A DNA stretch of 64,000 nt from Paenibacillus turicensis (GTDB lineage Bacteria; Bacillota; Bacilli; Paenibacillales; Paenibacillaceae). Made by a program: the position numbers and the translations under genes. Under the pieces are notes generated by a model. It was not told the DNA's origin, did no database searches, and saw nothing but the letters and a program-made list of their open reading frames with translations. This document shows positions 22,252 to 31,362 of the stretch, piece after piece (the stretch's first letter is position 1; each line of letters begins with the position of its first letter). The stretch covers positions 25,340 through 89,339 of the forward strand of contig NZ_JAGGKG010000020.1 of NCBI RefSeq assembly GCF_017873435.1, read 5' to 3'.

Positions 22252-22355
22252 TTTGCCGATAACAAGAGGTAAGTGTTGTTAATTTTAAACAGAAGTATTG
22301 TACGGTAAATAAGTTAGTCTAATTTTATGCAGATACTTGTCTGGAGGTTTGTTCC

Positions 22356-23237
22356 ATGTTGAGAGGGCTTTACACCGCAACTGCGGGTATGATTGCAGAG
22401 CAACGTCGTCATGATACGGTGACACAAAATATTGCCAATATGAATACACCGGGTTATAAGCAGGTGAATAGCATTTCACGTACTTTTCCGGAAATGCTGG
22501 TGGCACTCCAAAGCAATGGTCAAAAACCAACGTCACGTAACATTGGTAGACTTGCAACAGGGGTATTTGCTGAGGAAAGTATGCCTTCTTATGCCCAAGG
22601 TGAGATTAGAGATACGGGTAGAAATAGTGATCTTTCCCTTAAAAGTAATATTGAAGTTAATGATCCTGCAACTGGACAAGCTATTCCTTTTGACTCCTCA
22701 GGCAAGTATGTCAATGAAAATGGAGAGGTTATGTATCGTCCAGAAGCCTTTTTCTCTGTGATGGACAATAACAATAACGTGAAATATACACGGGATGGTT
22801 CCTTTCAGATTAATGCAAACGGAGAGCTAATTACCGCACAGGGATATCGTTTACTGGATCAAGCTGGAGAGCCAATTACGTTTCCTGAAGGCATGTCTGT
22901 TGAGAATTTGACCATTAATGCGGCAGGAGTAATGACAGACGGAGAGAATGAGCTTGGACAGCTTGGCATTAAGATTGTAAATCGTCCTCAAGAGTTGGTT
23001 AGTGAGGGTAGCAACACGTATCGGGTTGAAGATGAAGAGGTAGCTGACATTCGGGATTTGGAGGAAAATGATGCTGTTGAGATGAGACAAGGTGCATTAG
23101 AAGGCTCGACAGTAGATCCAACTCAATCGATGGTTGATTTAATGGCTGCACAGAAGGCGTATGAATCGAATCAGAAGGTCATTCAATTTTATGATAAAAG
23201 CTTAGACAAAGCCGTTAATGAAATTGGCAGAGTGTAG
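22356..23237 (+). CDS. flhO: Flagellar rod/hook-basal-body protein FlhO
   Basis: FlgF/FlgG-type axial protein. The N-terminal rod signature MLRGLYTATAGMIAEQRRHD...NIANMNTPGYKQ and the C-terminal helix MVDLMAAQKAYESNQKVIQ are present, which mediate export and polymer packing. 293 residues. It is transcribed with flhP 15 bases downstream, and the mbl-flhO-flhP order is conserved with B. subtilis. Confidence 0.92.
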   Translation: MLRGLYTATAGMIAEQRRHDTVTQNIANMNTPGYKQVNSISRTFPEMLVALQSNGQKPTSRNIGRLATGVFAEESMPSYAQGEIRDTGRNSDLSLKSNIEVNDPATGQAIPFDSSGKYVNENGEVMYRPEAFFSVMDNNNNVKYTRDGSFQINANGELITAQGYRLLDQAGEPITFPEGMSVENLTINAAGVMTDGENELGQLGIKIVNRPQELVSEGSNTYRVEDEEVADIRDLEENDAVEMRQGALEGSTVDPTQSMVDLMAAQKAYESNQKVIQFYDKSLDKAVNEIGRV

Positions 23238-23252
23238 AATAGGAGGCTCCAG

Positions 23253-24128
23253 ATGAATAACTCCATGATAAGTGCGATGGTTTCTCTTGGTGGGACACAG
23301 CAACGACTTGACCTGCTGGCAGATAATCTAGCAAACGCAAATACAGCGGGTTATAAAAGTAAGCAAGCGACATTTGAAGAAACTTTAACTGCTGTAAAAA
23401 AGCAAGGGGACAAATTTAAGCTAGATGGACGAGCTACACCGATGGGAATACAGATGGGCTTTGGTTCTAAGCTTTCATATATATCGCAAAATAATAAGCA
23501 AGGTAATCTGATTGAGACGGGGAATAAAACAGACCTTGCCATCCAAGGAAATGCTTTATTCAAGGTTTCATTATCTGAGGAGGGTCCCACCGCTTATACA
23601 AGAGGGGGAGACTTTCATTTACAGCCTAACCCTGAAAACGAGGAGGAAGCTTATCTCGTAAATAGTCAGGGCTACTTTGTGCTGAATGAAGAAAATGAAC
23701 GTATTACCGTCCCCGCGAACGGAGAGTTTAATATTGATCCCGATGGGAATATTACAGCTTTGCAAGGAGATGAAGTTGTAGGATTAGGTGCAATTAATGT
23801 GTCTGTTGTTATTCGCCCTGATGCATTAGAGCGCCGTGACAATGGTCTATATGTTATTCGCGCTGATGCAGGTCTAAATGTTAATGCTGCTGGACCACAA
23901 GGAGAAGTAAGAGTACTAGAACAAGCTGTACTCCAAAACAACAATACGATTGATCCCCAATCTTCACAGCGGGCTAAATTACAACAAGGTGTAATTGAAA
24001 ACTCCAATGTAGATATATCTGGAACGATGGCAGAATTAATTCAGGTTCAGCGCACATATCAGCTTGCAGCACGCGCATTAACTTCTAGTGACAACATGAT
24101 GAATTTAGCCAATAATTTGCGTGGGTAG
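23253..24128 (+). CDS. flhP: Flagellar rod/hook-basal-body protein FlhP
   Basis: Second FlgF/FlgG-type rod protein (291 residues). N-terminal LLADNLANANTAGYKSKQ and C-terminal MAELIQVQRTYQLAARALTSSDNMM are typical. ATAGGAGGCTCCAG precedes the ATG. The stop touches the next gene. Confidence 0.92.
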   Translation: MNNSMISAMVSLGGTQQRLDLLADNLANANTAGYKSKQATFEETLTAVKKQGDKFKLDGRATPMGIQMGFGSKLSYISQNNKQGNLIETGNKTDLAIQGNALFKVSLSEEGPTAYTRGGDFHLQPNPENEEEAYLVNSQGYFVLNEENERITVPANGEFNIDPDGNITALQGDEVVGLGAINVSVVIRPDALERRDNGLYVIRADAGLNVNAAGPQGEVRVLEQAVLQNNNTIDPQSSQRAKLQQGVIENSNVDISGTMAELIQVQRTYQLAARALTSSDNMMNLANNLRG

Positions 24129-24398
24129 GTGATGAAGGGCATGAGTCAGGAAAATCCCCCCGTAAAGGAAAAAGAGACACAAGAGAAGAAGGACATAAAG
24201 GACACAAAAAAAGATAAAGAGCAAGGGAAGTCAGGCTGGTGGGTACTTCTCCGCATTGTCATTATTATTGTGGTCTTAATTTTGGTCTTTTTTGGGGGAG
24301 CGGTTGTAGGATTTGTAGTGTTAGGTAAACAAGATCTTACGCACGTGTGGGATCTTAATACATGGAAGCATGTATATGACCTAGTTTTTGCGCCATAG
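24129..24398 (+). CDS. EpuA-like small membrane protein (often mis-annotated RNA polymerase beta subunit)
   Basis: 89 residues: a strongly charged N-terminus (many Lys/Glu), one membrane helix (about residues 38-62) and a short outer tail with HVWDLNTWKHVYDLVF. The layout and the tail match the PF11772/EpuA family that follows flhP in many Bacillales. Function is unknown. GTG 24129 directly follows the flhP stop; a later ATG at 24141 (MSQENPP) is also possible. Confidence 0.7.
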   Translation: MMKGMSQENPPVKEKETQEKKDIKDTKKDKEQGKSGWWVLLRIVIIIVVLILVFFGGAVVGFVVLGKQDLTHVWDLNTWKHVYDLVFAP

Positions 24399-24445
24399 CG
24401 GTGCATGGTAGCTTAGCGTTCGCAAGTGTGAAATAGTCTTTTAAC

Positions 24446-24521
24446 AAAAAAGAGCCATTCTATCTAATGAGGTTCGGGGTTAGCACCCGAGGCGTATCAT
24501 TAGGATTGAATGGCTCTTTTG
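24446..24521. terminator. Bidirectional terminator between epuA-like gene and rpn
   Basis: AAAAGAGCCATTC (about 24448-24460) pairs with GAATGGCTCTTTT (24508-24520). CTAATGA (24464-24470) pairs with TCATTAG (24497-24503). The loop holds a further CGGGGT/ACCCG stem. A on the left and T on the right suit both converging genes. Confidence 0.82.
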
Positions 24522-24525
24522 TTTA

Positions 24526-24876
24526 TTATTTATTGTCCTGCTTCAAGGCTGTAATTTCAGCATCAGATAGACCGCTTGTTTTGGCAATGATGTGGACGGG
24601 AATACCTTCGGCGAGTAGGCCTTTAGCCATTTCTATTGCTTTTTTGTGCTCGCCTTCCTGTACTCCTTCCTGTCGTCCTTCCTGTCGTCCTTCTTGTCGT
24701 CCTTCTTGTCGCCCTTCTTCTATCCCCTGCTTGAACCCCTTTTCTAGAAAAAACTCCATTGAAGAGGCTTCGTCATGTAGAAACTTTTGTCGCTGTTCGT
24801 AACGTATTCTAGCCTCTTGATCTTGACTCAAATACTCAAGTGTATCCATCGCCTTTTTCAGTTTAGGTTCATTCAT
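24526..24876 (-). CDS. Possible internal-start RpnS-like C-terminal protein
   Basis: Within the Rpn gene, codon M192 is preceded by GGGAGGTG six bases away (minus strand, 24890-24883), a better ribosome site than that of the full gene. Translation from it would give a 116-residue protein in the same frame holding only the C-terminal part (MNEPKLKKAMDTLEYL... to the stop) with the EGRQ repeats. Established work on E. coli Rpn proteins describes small proteins made from internal starts that inhibit the full-length nuclease. That this one does the same is inference. Confidence 0.55.
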   Translation of the reverse strand: MNEPKLKKAMDTLEYLSQDQEARIRYEQRQKFLHDEASSMEFFLEKGFKQGIEEGRQEGRQEGRQEGRQEGVQEGEHKKAIEMAKGLLAEGIPVHIIAKTSGLSDAEITALKQDNK

Positions 24877-25449
24877 TTGAAGCACCTCCCAATTTGATTT
24901 ATCTGTTCCTTTTAAGAAAAGAAGCCAATTAATTAATCCACCTTGTATTGGAACAGACATTTGTTCTAATTTGGCTAACTCTAAAAAATGAATTTCAATA
25001 TCATCACACAAGGTAATGTCAGTATGGTCTTCTCTTAAATGAAATATATTATGATACCTATCATTTGGCAAGAATGAATAGTTCAAAATGTTAATGGTAA
25101 CACACTTTTTAAGTTCTCTATAGGATTGACTTTCTTGTAGTTGAGAAGAGTAGCGTTTGCTCCAATAGAATAGTGTACGCTTCTCAATGTCGTATTTGTT
25201 AAATAACTGCATTTCTACATTAATAAGCTCACCTGTCTTTGTTTTTGCCCAAATATCAAAAATAGATTGTTTATCAAGTGGAGCGTCTTTGTCGGTATAT
25301 GGATTCAGTAATGTAATCTCACTAAGAGGCTCTTCTCCTGCTTCAATAAAAGTCTGGTTGAGGAAGGCTAATAGGACATCCTTATTCGCTTCACTTCCAA
25401 AAATTCGCTTGAATACAAAATCGTTGCGTGGATTAAGTAGCTCACTCAT
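24526..25449 (-). CDS. Rpn-family PD-(D/E)XK nuclease (PDDEXK 'transposase' family)
   Basis: 307-residue member of the recombination-promoting nuclease family, annotated as transposases but shown in E. coli to be DNases and linked to phage defence. N-terminal LLNPRNDFVFKRIFG is the family signature. The active site reads D65 in IFDIWAKTKTGE, then E79 and Q81 in NVEMQ, an intact D-ExQ set. The tail contains five near-identical 12-base repeats encoding an EGRQ run (24654-24713), then a helical C-terminus GLLAEGIPVHIIAKTSGLSDAEI. GGGAGATGAATTC precedes the ATG. It is an isolated insertion between the flhP and fabZ blocks. A second internal start is listed separately. Confidence 0.9.
   Translation of the reverse strand: MSELLNPRNDFVFKRIFGSEANKDVLLAFLNQTFIEAGEEPLSEITLLNPYTDKDAPLDKQSIFDIWAKTKTGELINVEMQLFNKYDIEKRTLFYWSKRYSSQLQESQSYRELKKCVTINILNYSFLPNDRYHNIFHLREDHTDITLCDDIEIHFLELAKLEQMSVPIQGGLINWLLFLKGTDKSNWEVLQMNEPKLKKAMDTLEYLSQDQEARIRYEQRQKFLHDEASSMEFFLEKGFKQGIEEGRQEGRQEGRQEGRQEGVQEGEHKKAIEMAKGLLAEGIPVHIIAKTSGLSDAEITALKQDNK
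24654..24713 (-). repeat. Five 12-bp tandem repeats inside rpn (EGRQ units)
   Basis: The units are CTTCCTGTCGTC-type on the + strand, differing by one to three bases. The 12-bp period keeps frame, so copy-number change would lengthen or shorten the linker without breaking the gene. Confidence 0.9.
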
Positions 25450-25799
25450 GAATTCATCTCCCTTTCTTTCTTAAATTATATCATAGAAGACTGCTTACCT
25501 TAGTGAGTCTCTATGTTAGTGTCTTAGTTAATCTCTGAGTGAATATAAAGGGAGTGAACAGGGAAGTTTACGCTGGCAGTTGGAAAAGGTATAATTAGAT
25601 GGATGTATTATGTGAATAAATAGGCATATAGCTCTTTGATGACAAAAGGGCTGACGTCTCCTTTATAGCTTGTGAGCTACAAAGGAGACCAGCCCCTTAT
25701 CTGAACCTTCGCTTCTGCAGAGGCGAAGGATATACACAGTATTGCCCTTTGAAGTCATTTTTATGCCAATTTTCGTAAATATTGAAGGAGGATTTATCC
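25450..25799. other. Intergenic region with two palindromes before fabZ
   Basis: 350 bases without a gene. They carry a long imperfect hairpin (25646-25698, arms GTCTCCTTT/AAAGGAGAC and AGCT/AGCT) and a near-perfect 24-bp palindrome at 25706-25729 built on CCTTCGC/GCGAAGG. Neither has a T run, so neither is a standard terminator. A ribosome site GAAGGAGG lies at 25784-25791 for fabZ. Confidence 0.6.
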
Positions 25800-26222
25800 A
25801 TGTTAGATTCTAAACAAATTCAAGAAATTATCCCACATCGCCCGCCATTTCTACTTGTAGATAAAATCGTGGAGATGGAAGAAGGTAAACGGGCAGTTGG
25901 TATTAAAAATGTTACAATTAATGAGCCGTTTTTCCTTGGTCATTTCCCGCAGCATCCCGTTATGCCTGGTGTATTGATTACAGAAGCATTAGCACAGGTA
26001 GGTGCGGCTGCGATTTTATCTTTGGAGCAAAACAAAGGGAAAATAGGCTTTTTGGCTAAGTTGGACAATTTCCGCTTCCGTGAACAGGTTGTTCCTGGCG
26101 ATACACTTCGTCTTGAGGTTGAGATCATACGTGTGAAGGGTCCAATCGGCAGAGGATATGGTATAGCCAAGGTTGAGGATAAGGTTGTAGCTGAAGGCGA
26201 AATTACATTTGCTTTATCGTAA
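25800..26222 (+). CDS. fabZ: (3R)-hydroxymyristoyl/hydroxyacyl-ACP dehydratase FabZ
   Basis: Hot-dog fold enzyme of fatty acid elongation. The catalytic His is in [11 protein letters not shown] and the Glu in [13 protein letters not shown] 25800 after GAAGGAGGATTTATCC gives 140 residues, the family length. The position downstream of flhP is conserved with B. subtilis, apart from the Rpn insertion. Confidence 0.96.
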   Translation: MLDSKQIQEIIPHRPPFLLVDKIVEMEEGKRAVGIKNVTINEPFFLGHFPQHPVMPGVLITEALAQVGAAAILSLEQNKGKIGFLAKLDNFRFREQVVPGDTLRLEVEIIRVKGPIGRGYGIAKVEDKVVAEGEITFALS

Positions 26223-26273
26223 TAGTAGAACCGTACAATATTTTTATTATATTGGATAAGGGAGTATGTAAAT

Positions 26274-27992
26274 ATGTCAGAAATGATCAGCAAGGTTAAG
26301 GAAAAAGTGCAAGAATGGTTAAATGACCCTACGATTGATGACCAGACTAAAGAAGAGCTACGTCGTCTACAGGACAATCCTGCTGAGCTAGAGGATTCAT
26401 TTTATCGTGACCTTGAGTTTGGCACAGGTGGGCTTCGTGGTGTCATTGGGGTAGGCAGCAATCGAATGAATGTATATACAGTAGGCTTAGCGACACAAGG
26501 CTTTGCACAATATATTTTGAAGGCGCACGGAGCGAAGGCAGGAAAACCTTCTGTTGTTATTGCCCATGATTGTCGTCACTTCTCTCCTGAATTTGCATTA
26601 GAGGCGGCTTTGGTATTAGCCGGTAACGGGATCGTTGCTAAACTATTCCCATCACTTCGTCCTACACCTCAGCTTTCGTTTTCTGTACGTGATTTACAAG
26701 CTACGGGTGGTATTGTCGTGACAGCGAGTCACAACCCACCAGAATACAATGGCTACAAGGTTTACAATGCAAGTGGAGGTCAATTAGTTCCTGATGAGGC
26801 AGCTGAAGTCATTGAGAATATTGGAGCATTACATTCCTTCGCCCAAATTAAACGTTTAACCAAAGCGCAGGCAGAACAACAAGGGTTACTTGTGTGGTTA
26901 GGTGAAGAAGAAGATGCTAAATTCGCTCAGACCGTAGCTGAGATGAGCTTAAATGAGGAGCTACTCCAACAAGGTGCTGGAGATAATCTTGTAGTGGTAT
27001 ACACGCCTTTACATGGTACTGGTAACATTCCAGTTCGCCAAGTGCTTGCTAGAAATCACTTTAACAATGTACATATTGTACAAGAGCAGGAGTTGCCTGA
27101 TGGTAATTTCTCTACAGTGAAGTCCCCAAATCCTGAAGAGCGTGAAGCCTTTACGCTAGCGATCAAGCTAGGGGAGCAGGTGAATGCAGATATTTTGATT
27201 GGAACAGACCCTGATGCAGACCGCATGGGTGCGGTGGTTCGTAACGCTAAAGGTGAATATGAGATTTTAACGGGTAACCAATCGGGCTCTTTACTCGTTT
27301 ACTATTTGTTAAGTCAAATGAAGGAACGTGGTGCATTGCCAAGTAATGGGGCGGTTGTGAAAACCATCGTAACAAGTGAGTTTGGGGCAGCCATTGCTGA
27401 GCATTACGGTGCAACTGTATTTAACACATTAACCGGCTTCAAATATATCGGTGAGAAAATGAATCAATTTGAGCAGTCTGGTGAATACACGTACCTATTT
27501 GGCTATGAGGAAAGCTATGGTTACCTTGCAGGCAATTATGCGCGTGATAAAGATGCTGTTGTCGCTTCGATGCTAATTTGTGAAGCAGCAGCTTATTATA
27601 AACAGCAAGGTAAGACGTTGATGGATGTACTGGAGGAGCTATACCAGCAGTTTGGTTATTATCGTGAATCGCTTGTATCTCGTACCTTAAAAGGAAAAGA
27701 TGGGCTTGCGAAAATTGGAGAGCTAATGAGCAGCTTCCGTAACGATCCACCTAAGCAGGTCGCAGGCATCAATGTATCCCAATTACTTGACTACTCACTT
27801 GGACTTGATGGCTTGCCAAAAGAAAATGTGCTTAAATTTTTGCTAGAGGATGGCTCATGGTTCACTTTACGCCCATCAGGCACGGAGCCTAAAATTAAAT
27901 TTTACTTTGCCGTACGCGGAGCGTCCATGGCTCATGCTCAAGACTTACTTGCAAATATTGAGGCAGAGGTTTTAGTGCGAGTAGATGCATAA
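26274..27992 (+). CDS. pgcA: Phosphoglucomutase/phosphomannomutase PgcA
   Basis: Alpha-D-phosphohexomutase converting glucose-6-P to glucose-1-P for UDP-glucose and glycolipid/wall polymers. The phosphoserine is S152 in TASHNPPEYNGYKVY, the Mg2+ loop is GTDPDADRMG, the sugar-binding loop GYEESYGY and the phosphate-binding RPSGTEPKIKFY. 572 residues, close to B. subtilis PgcA. The weak hairpin AAGCGGC/GCCGCTT at 28038-28073 follows. Confidence 0.95.
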   Translation: MSEMISKVKEKVQEWLNDPTIDDQTKEELRRLQDNPAELEDSFYRDLEFGTGGLRGVIGVGSNRMNVYTVGLATQGFAQYILKAHGAKAGKPSVVIAHDCRHFSPEFALEAALVLAGNGIVAKLFPSLRPTPQLSFSVRDLQATGGIVVTASHNPPEYNGYKVYNASGGQLVPDEAAEVIENIGALHSFAQIKRLTKAQAEQQGLLVWLGEEEDAKFAQTVAEMSLNEELLQQGAGDNLVVVYTPLHGTGNIPVRQVLARNHFNNVHIVQEQELPDGNFSTVKSPNPEEREAFTLAIKLGEQVNADILIGTDPDADRMGAVVRNAKGEYEILTGNQSGSLLVYYLLSQMKERGALPSNGAVVKTIVTSEFGAAIAEHYGATVFNTLTGFKYIGEKMNQFEQSGEYTYLFGYEESYGYLAGNYARDKDAVVASMLICEAAAYYKQQGKTLMDVLEELYQQFGYYRESLVSRTLKGKDGLAKIGELMSSFRNDPPKQVAGINVSQLLDYSLGLDGLPKENVLKFLLEDGSWFTLRPSGTEPKIKFYFAVRGASMAHAQDLLANIEAEVLVRVDA

Positions 27993-28100
27993 CTTTTAAC
28001 TTTAGCAAACTCAGTCCGATCATATTCAACAAATAACAAGCGGCGATTAGCTCGAAATATTGGGCAGCCGCTTTCGTAGCGATTAAGAGGAGGTAAATAA

Positions 28101-30122
28101 GTGAATCAGAATTGGCAACGATGGAACAAAGCATCGCACAAATGGTTGTGGGTGCTCGTAATTGTCGGAATTATCGCCACTCTACCGATGATCATTGACC
28201 GTTTAAAAACAGAATCTTCATCTAATAAGGTGGAGGTTGTATTCAATTTTCGTAATTTGTTAGAAATTTCAACCTATAAGGGAAACCCTGATCAGTACTT
28301 AGATCATCAGTTATCAGAGCTGAAACAAACAGGCGTAACTACGATGGCGTTGTTTGAAAGCACATTGGATGAAATGGCTAAGGCACACCAGATTATGACC
28401 TTTAGCTCTCTAGACTTAGCAAAAATGGAGCAAAGTTTATTGACTGGGCAGGAAAACAAAACTTACGTTGCGTTTACAAGTGCGGAAAATGAAAAAATAC
28501 TTTCGCCAATTATTGAAAAAGCATTCCGTAATTTAGATATCCCTGTCTCTCCTTGGACATATAAAAACTATGCTGGGCTTGAAATTGGTGCCGCTTTAGA
28601 TGAAGCAAATCTGAAGGTGATGCAGCCTAATCCAATCCTTATGTCTAAGCTACATGAGCTTGGGTTTTATATTCTTCCTCGGATGAGTGATAATGCACCA
28701 TACAATCAGCAGGATATGGATGACTTACTGTCACAATATAAACAGCTTGGTATCACAAAAATATTGTTTGATGGTGAGGCTGTGAAGGGCTTTAATGATA
28801 ATGAGGATATGAACAGCCTAGAAGGCTTTGCTGATTTGTTAAAAAAATATGACATCGGCATTGTAACGATTGAAAACTTAAAGATGCCGCAAAAAGGTTT
28901 TAGTAAATTAGCTTACTTGACGGACTATAACGTTGTGAGATTGTTCTCATTACCGGATAGTGATGCCAGTTTGGGACCAGAGCAGTTAGCAGATAAGTTT
29001 GTATTAGCAACAAAAGATCGTAATATTCGTATGATTTACTTAAATGCTCAGCCAGTTAAGGATGGCTTAAAGGGAAGCGTTACGAATCCGGTTAATAATT
29101 TAATTGAGTCATTGGGCGAACCGGGTAATGCTTTAAAGTCGATTGAAAAAAACGGTTTTGAATTTGGACAAGCCGAAAGCTTTACGGTATACCACTCTAC
29201 TTTGCAAAAATTTAGCGAGCCAATTGTTATCCTTGGTGCGGTTGCCTTTATCGCTTTGCTTGTCTCTTACTTTGCATCACCATTTACATTGCTTGCATTC
29301 ATCCTTGGTTTGTTAGGAAGTGCAGGACTGTTTGTGCTAAAACCAGCATTGCTAGAGCAGGCACTTGCATTATTTGTATCGATTAGTGCGCCTACGATTG
29401 CGGTAGTACTTGCCATTCGCAAGGTGGAAGAAATGAGAAGTAATAACGCTTCAATAAGTACAGGACGTCGAGTCGCACATTCCGTTGTGTTGTACTTTAA
29501 AACTGCGTTAATTTCACTTGCAGCGGTACCTTTTATTATTGCGTTATTAAACAATATTACGTATAGCTTGGTTATTACACAATTCCGAGGCGTTAGCTTA
29601 CTTCACTTAGTCCCTATTATGCTCATCGTCTTGTATGTATTCCTTTACTTAGGAAAGTCCGTATGGCAGGAGTTGCAAAATTGGCTTAAAATGCCGATTA
29701 CTCTATTATGGGTTGTACTGCTCGTTGTTTTGGCGGGCGTAGCCTTTTTCTACTTATCTCGTACAGGCAATGGGGGCACATTATTACCAGGTGAGGCGCC
29801 ACTTCGTGCCTTCTTAGAAAATAATTTTGGCGTAAGACCAAGAAACAAAGAGTTCCTATTCGCACATCCAATTTTCCTTGCAGGCGTATTTGCAGCATTC
29901 CGTTATCGCAAAGCGCTGTATGCCATGATTATTGTTGTGATTGGTCAGCTTTCCATGGTGGATACCTTTGCCCATATTCATACTCCGATGGTATTGTCAC
30001 TCATTCGCGGATTGCTAGGCTTAGGTTTAGGTTTAATTGTTGGATTCGTTCTTCTACTAGTGTGGTATATAGTTGAAAGGTGTTGGGATAGATGGTCGCC
30101 AAGACTGCTCAAAAAATTATAA
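28101..30122 (+). CDS. DUF5693-type polytopic membrane protein upstream of csaB
   Basis: 673 residues: one N-terminal membrane helix (~14-31), a large extracytoplasmic domain (~45-370) and about nine membrane helices from ~375 to the end. The family habitually precedes csaB in Paenibacillaceae. Function is unproven; a role in exporting or decorating the secondary wall polymer is inference from context. It overlaps csaB by 31 bases, implying coupling. Confidence 0.75.
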   Translation: MNQNWQRWNKASHKWLWVLVIVGIIATLPMIIDRLKTESSSNKVEVVFNFRNLLEISTYKGNPDQYLDHQLSELKQTGVTTMALFESTLDEMAKAHQIMTFSSLDLAKMEQSLLTGQENKTYVAFTSAENEKILSPIIEKAFRNLDIPVSPWTYKNYAGLEIGAALDEANLKVMQPNPILMSKLHELGFYILPRMSDNAPYNQQDMDDLLSQYKQLGITKILFDGEAVKGFNDNEDMNSLEGFADLLKKYDIGIVTIENLKMPQKGFSKLAYLTDYNVVRLFSLPDSDASLGPEQLADKFVLATKDRNIRMIYLNAQPVKDGLKGSVTNPVNNLIESLGEPGNALKSIEKNGFEFGQAESFTVYHSTLQKFSEPIVILGAVAFIALLVSYFASPFTLLAFILGLLGSAGLFVLKPALLEQALALFVSISAPTIAVVLAIRKVEEMRSNNASISTGRRVAHSVVLYFKTALISLAAVPFIIALLNNITYSLVITQFRGVSLLHLVPIMLIVLYVFLYLGKSVWQELQNWLKMPITLLWVVLLVVLAGVAFFYLSRTGNGGTLLPGEAPLRAFLENNFGVRPRNKEFLFAHPIFLAGVFAAFRYRKALYAMIIVVIGQLSMVDTFAHIHTPMVLSLIRGLLGLGLGLIVGFVLLLVWYIVERCWDRWSPRLLKKL

Positions 30123-31357
30123 TATCCGGTTATTATGGCTTTAAAAATAGCGGTGATGAAGCGGTATTGACATCTATTTTGTATGCTTTAGAGGAAGCAG
30201 GACAAGCGGCGGGAATACAGATTACACCAATTGTATTATCGATTGATCCTGAATGGACAACAAAGACCTATGGCGTAGAGGCTGTTCATCGGATGAAATT
30301 GGGAGAAGTAAAAAAGGCGATTCAGCAAGGTGATGGCCTCATTAGCGGGGGCGGTAGCTTATTGCAGGACGTTACAGGCTTAGGGACCATTCCTTACTAT
30401 TTAGGTGTAATTAAGCTGGCGCAATGGTTAGGCAAGCCAACGTTTATTTATGCCCAAGGTGTAGGCCCTGTTCAGCGAGGTTTTTTCCATCCCTTCATTA
30501 AAAGTGTCATGAAAAAATGCAAATATATTTCCGTACGCGACCAACAATCTGCTGCATATCTTCAAAAAATCGGGATCGGGCAAGAGCGTATTCACGTTGT
30601 GCCTGATCCTGTCATGGGATTTGTGCTTCCAGAGCAAGTACAAAATCATGTTGAGCACCATCATGGTGAAGATCGAGTTCTGGATCAAGAGGTATCCAAA
30701 GATATATCTCGGGATGTATCCGAACATGAATCTCAAGATATAGTTGAAGATATGCCTCAAGATGTAATCAAAGAAGGATCTCAAATAAAAGTCACAAATA
30801 AAGTGAAAAAAGTAAAACCTGTTGTAGGTGTATCCGTACGTTTTTGGAATGAGGATCGTTCCGAGCTGCGTAGTTTAGCACAAGGGTTATCAAAGCTAAC
30901 TGCTGAAATGGATGTCACATTAAAGTTTCTTCCTTTTTATTTCCCAGGTGATGATGAAGCATCACGCTTTGTCATACAGCACATGGAGCATGGAGCAGAG
31001 GTTGCCTCTGTCATTGGTGAATGTGAGCATCCGTCCGAAATGGTGCAGGAAGTGAAAAATTGTGATTTGCTAATTGGGATGAGACTACACAGCTTAATTT
31101 ATGCGGCATCACAAGGTGTCCCAATGATGGGGATTTCCTATGATCCGAAAATTGATCAGTTCCTTGCTCGGTTGAACATTTCGCCAGTTGGCAGTCATAA
31201 AGCATTAGATGGTGATCAAGTAGCTATAACAGCAGCATCGATATTAACAAATAAAGAAGCATGGTTAAATGAACATATAGAATACATGGAAGTCATGCGA
31301 CGTGATGCTAGGGTGCCTGCTCATCAAATTACGCAATTTTTAAAAGGTAGAGGGTGA
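30092..31357 (+). CDS. csaB: Polysaccharide pyruvyl transferase CsaB
   Basis: Transfers pyruvate from PEP as a ketal onto the secondary cell-wall polymer, the ligand of SLH domains. Pyruvyl-transferase features: ISGYYGFKNSGDEAVL at the N-terminus, LISGGGSLLQD, the DPV motif and LLIGMRLHSLIYAASQGVPM near the C-terminus. Odd: about 60 residues (182-242) rich in Asp, Glu, Val, Ile and Ser, with a repeating pattern such as SKDIS/SRDVS/SQDIV, split the domain at the hinge. Family members I know lack this. Three large SLH proteins downstream give it obvious clients. Confidence 0.93.
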   Translation: MVAKTAQKIIISGYYGFKNSGDEAVLTSILYALEEAGQAAGIQITPIVLSIDPEWTTKTYGVEAVHRMKLGEVKKAIQQGDGLISGGGSLLQDVTGLGTIPYYLGVIKLAQWLGKPTFIYAQGVGPVQRGFFHPFIKSVMKKCKYISVRDQQSAAYLQKIGIGQERIHVVPDPVMGFVLPEQVQNHVEHHHGEDRVLDQEVSKDISRDVSEHESQDIVEDMPQDVIKEGSQIKVTNKVKKVKPVVGVSVRFWNEDRSELRSLAQGLSKLTAEMDVTLKFLPFYFPGDDEASRFVIQHMEHGAEVASVIGECEHPSEMVQEVKNCDLLIGMRLHSLIYAASQGVPMMGISYDPKIDQFLARLNISPVGSHKALDGDQVAITAASILTNKEAWLNEHIEYMEVMRRDARVPAHQITQFLKGRG

Positions 31358-31362
31358 ATGAC

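Noticed and set aside
24526..25449. Calling the Rpn gene a transposase or insertion sequence
   Set aside because: No terminal inverted repeats or target duplications were seen; family biochemistry shows nucleases rather than transposases.
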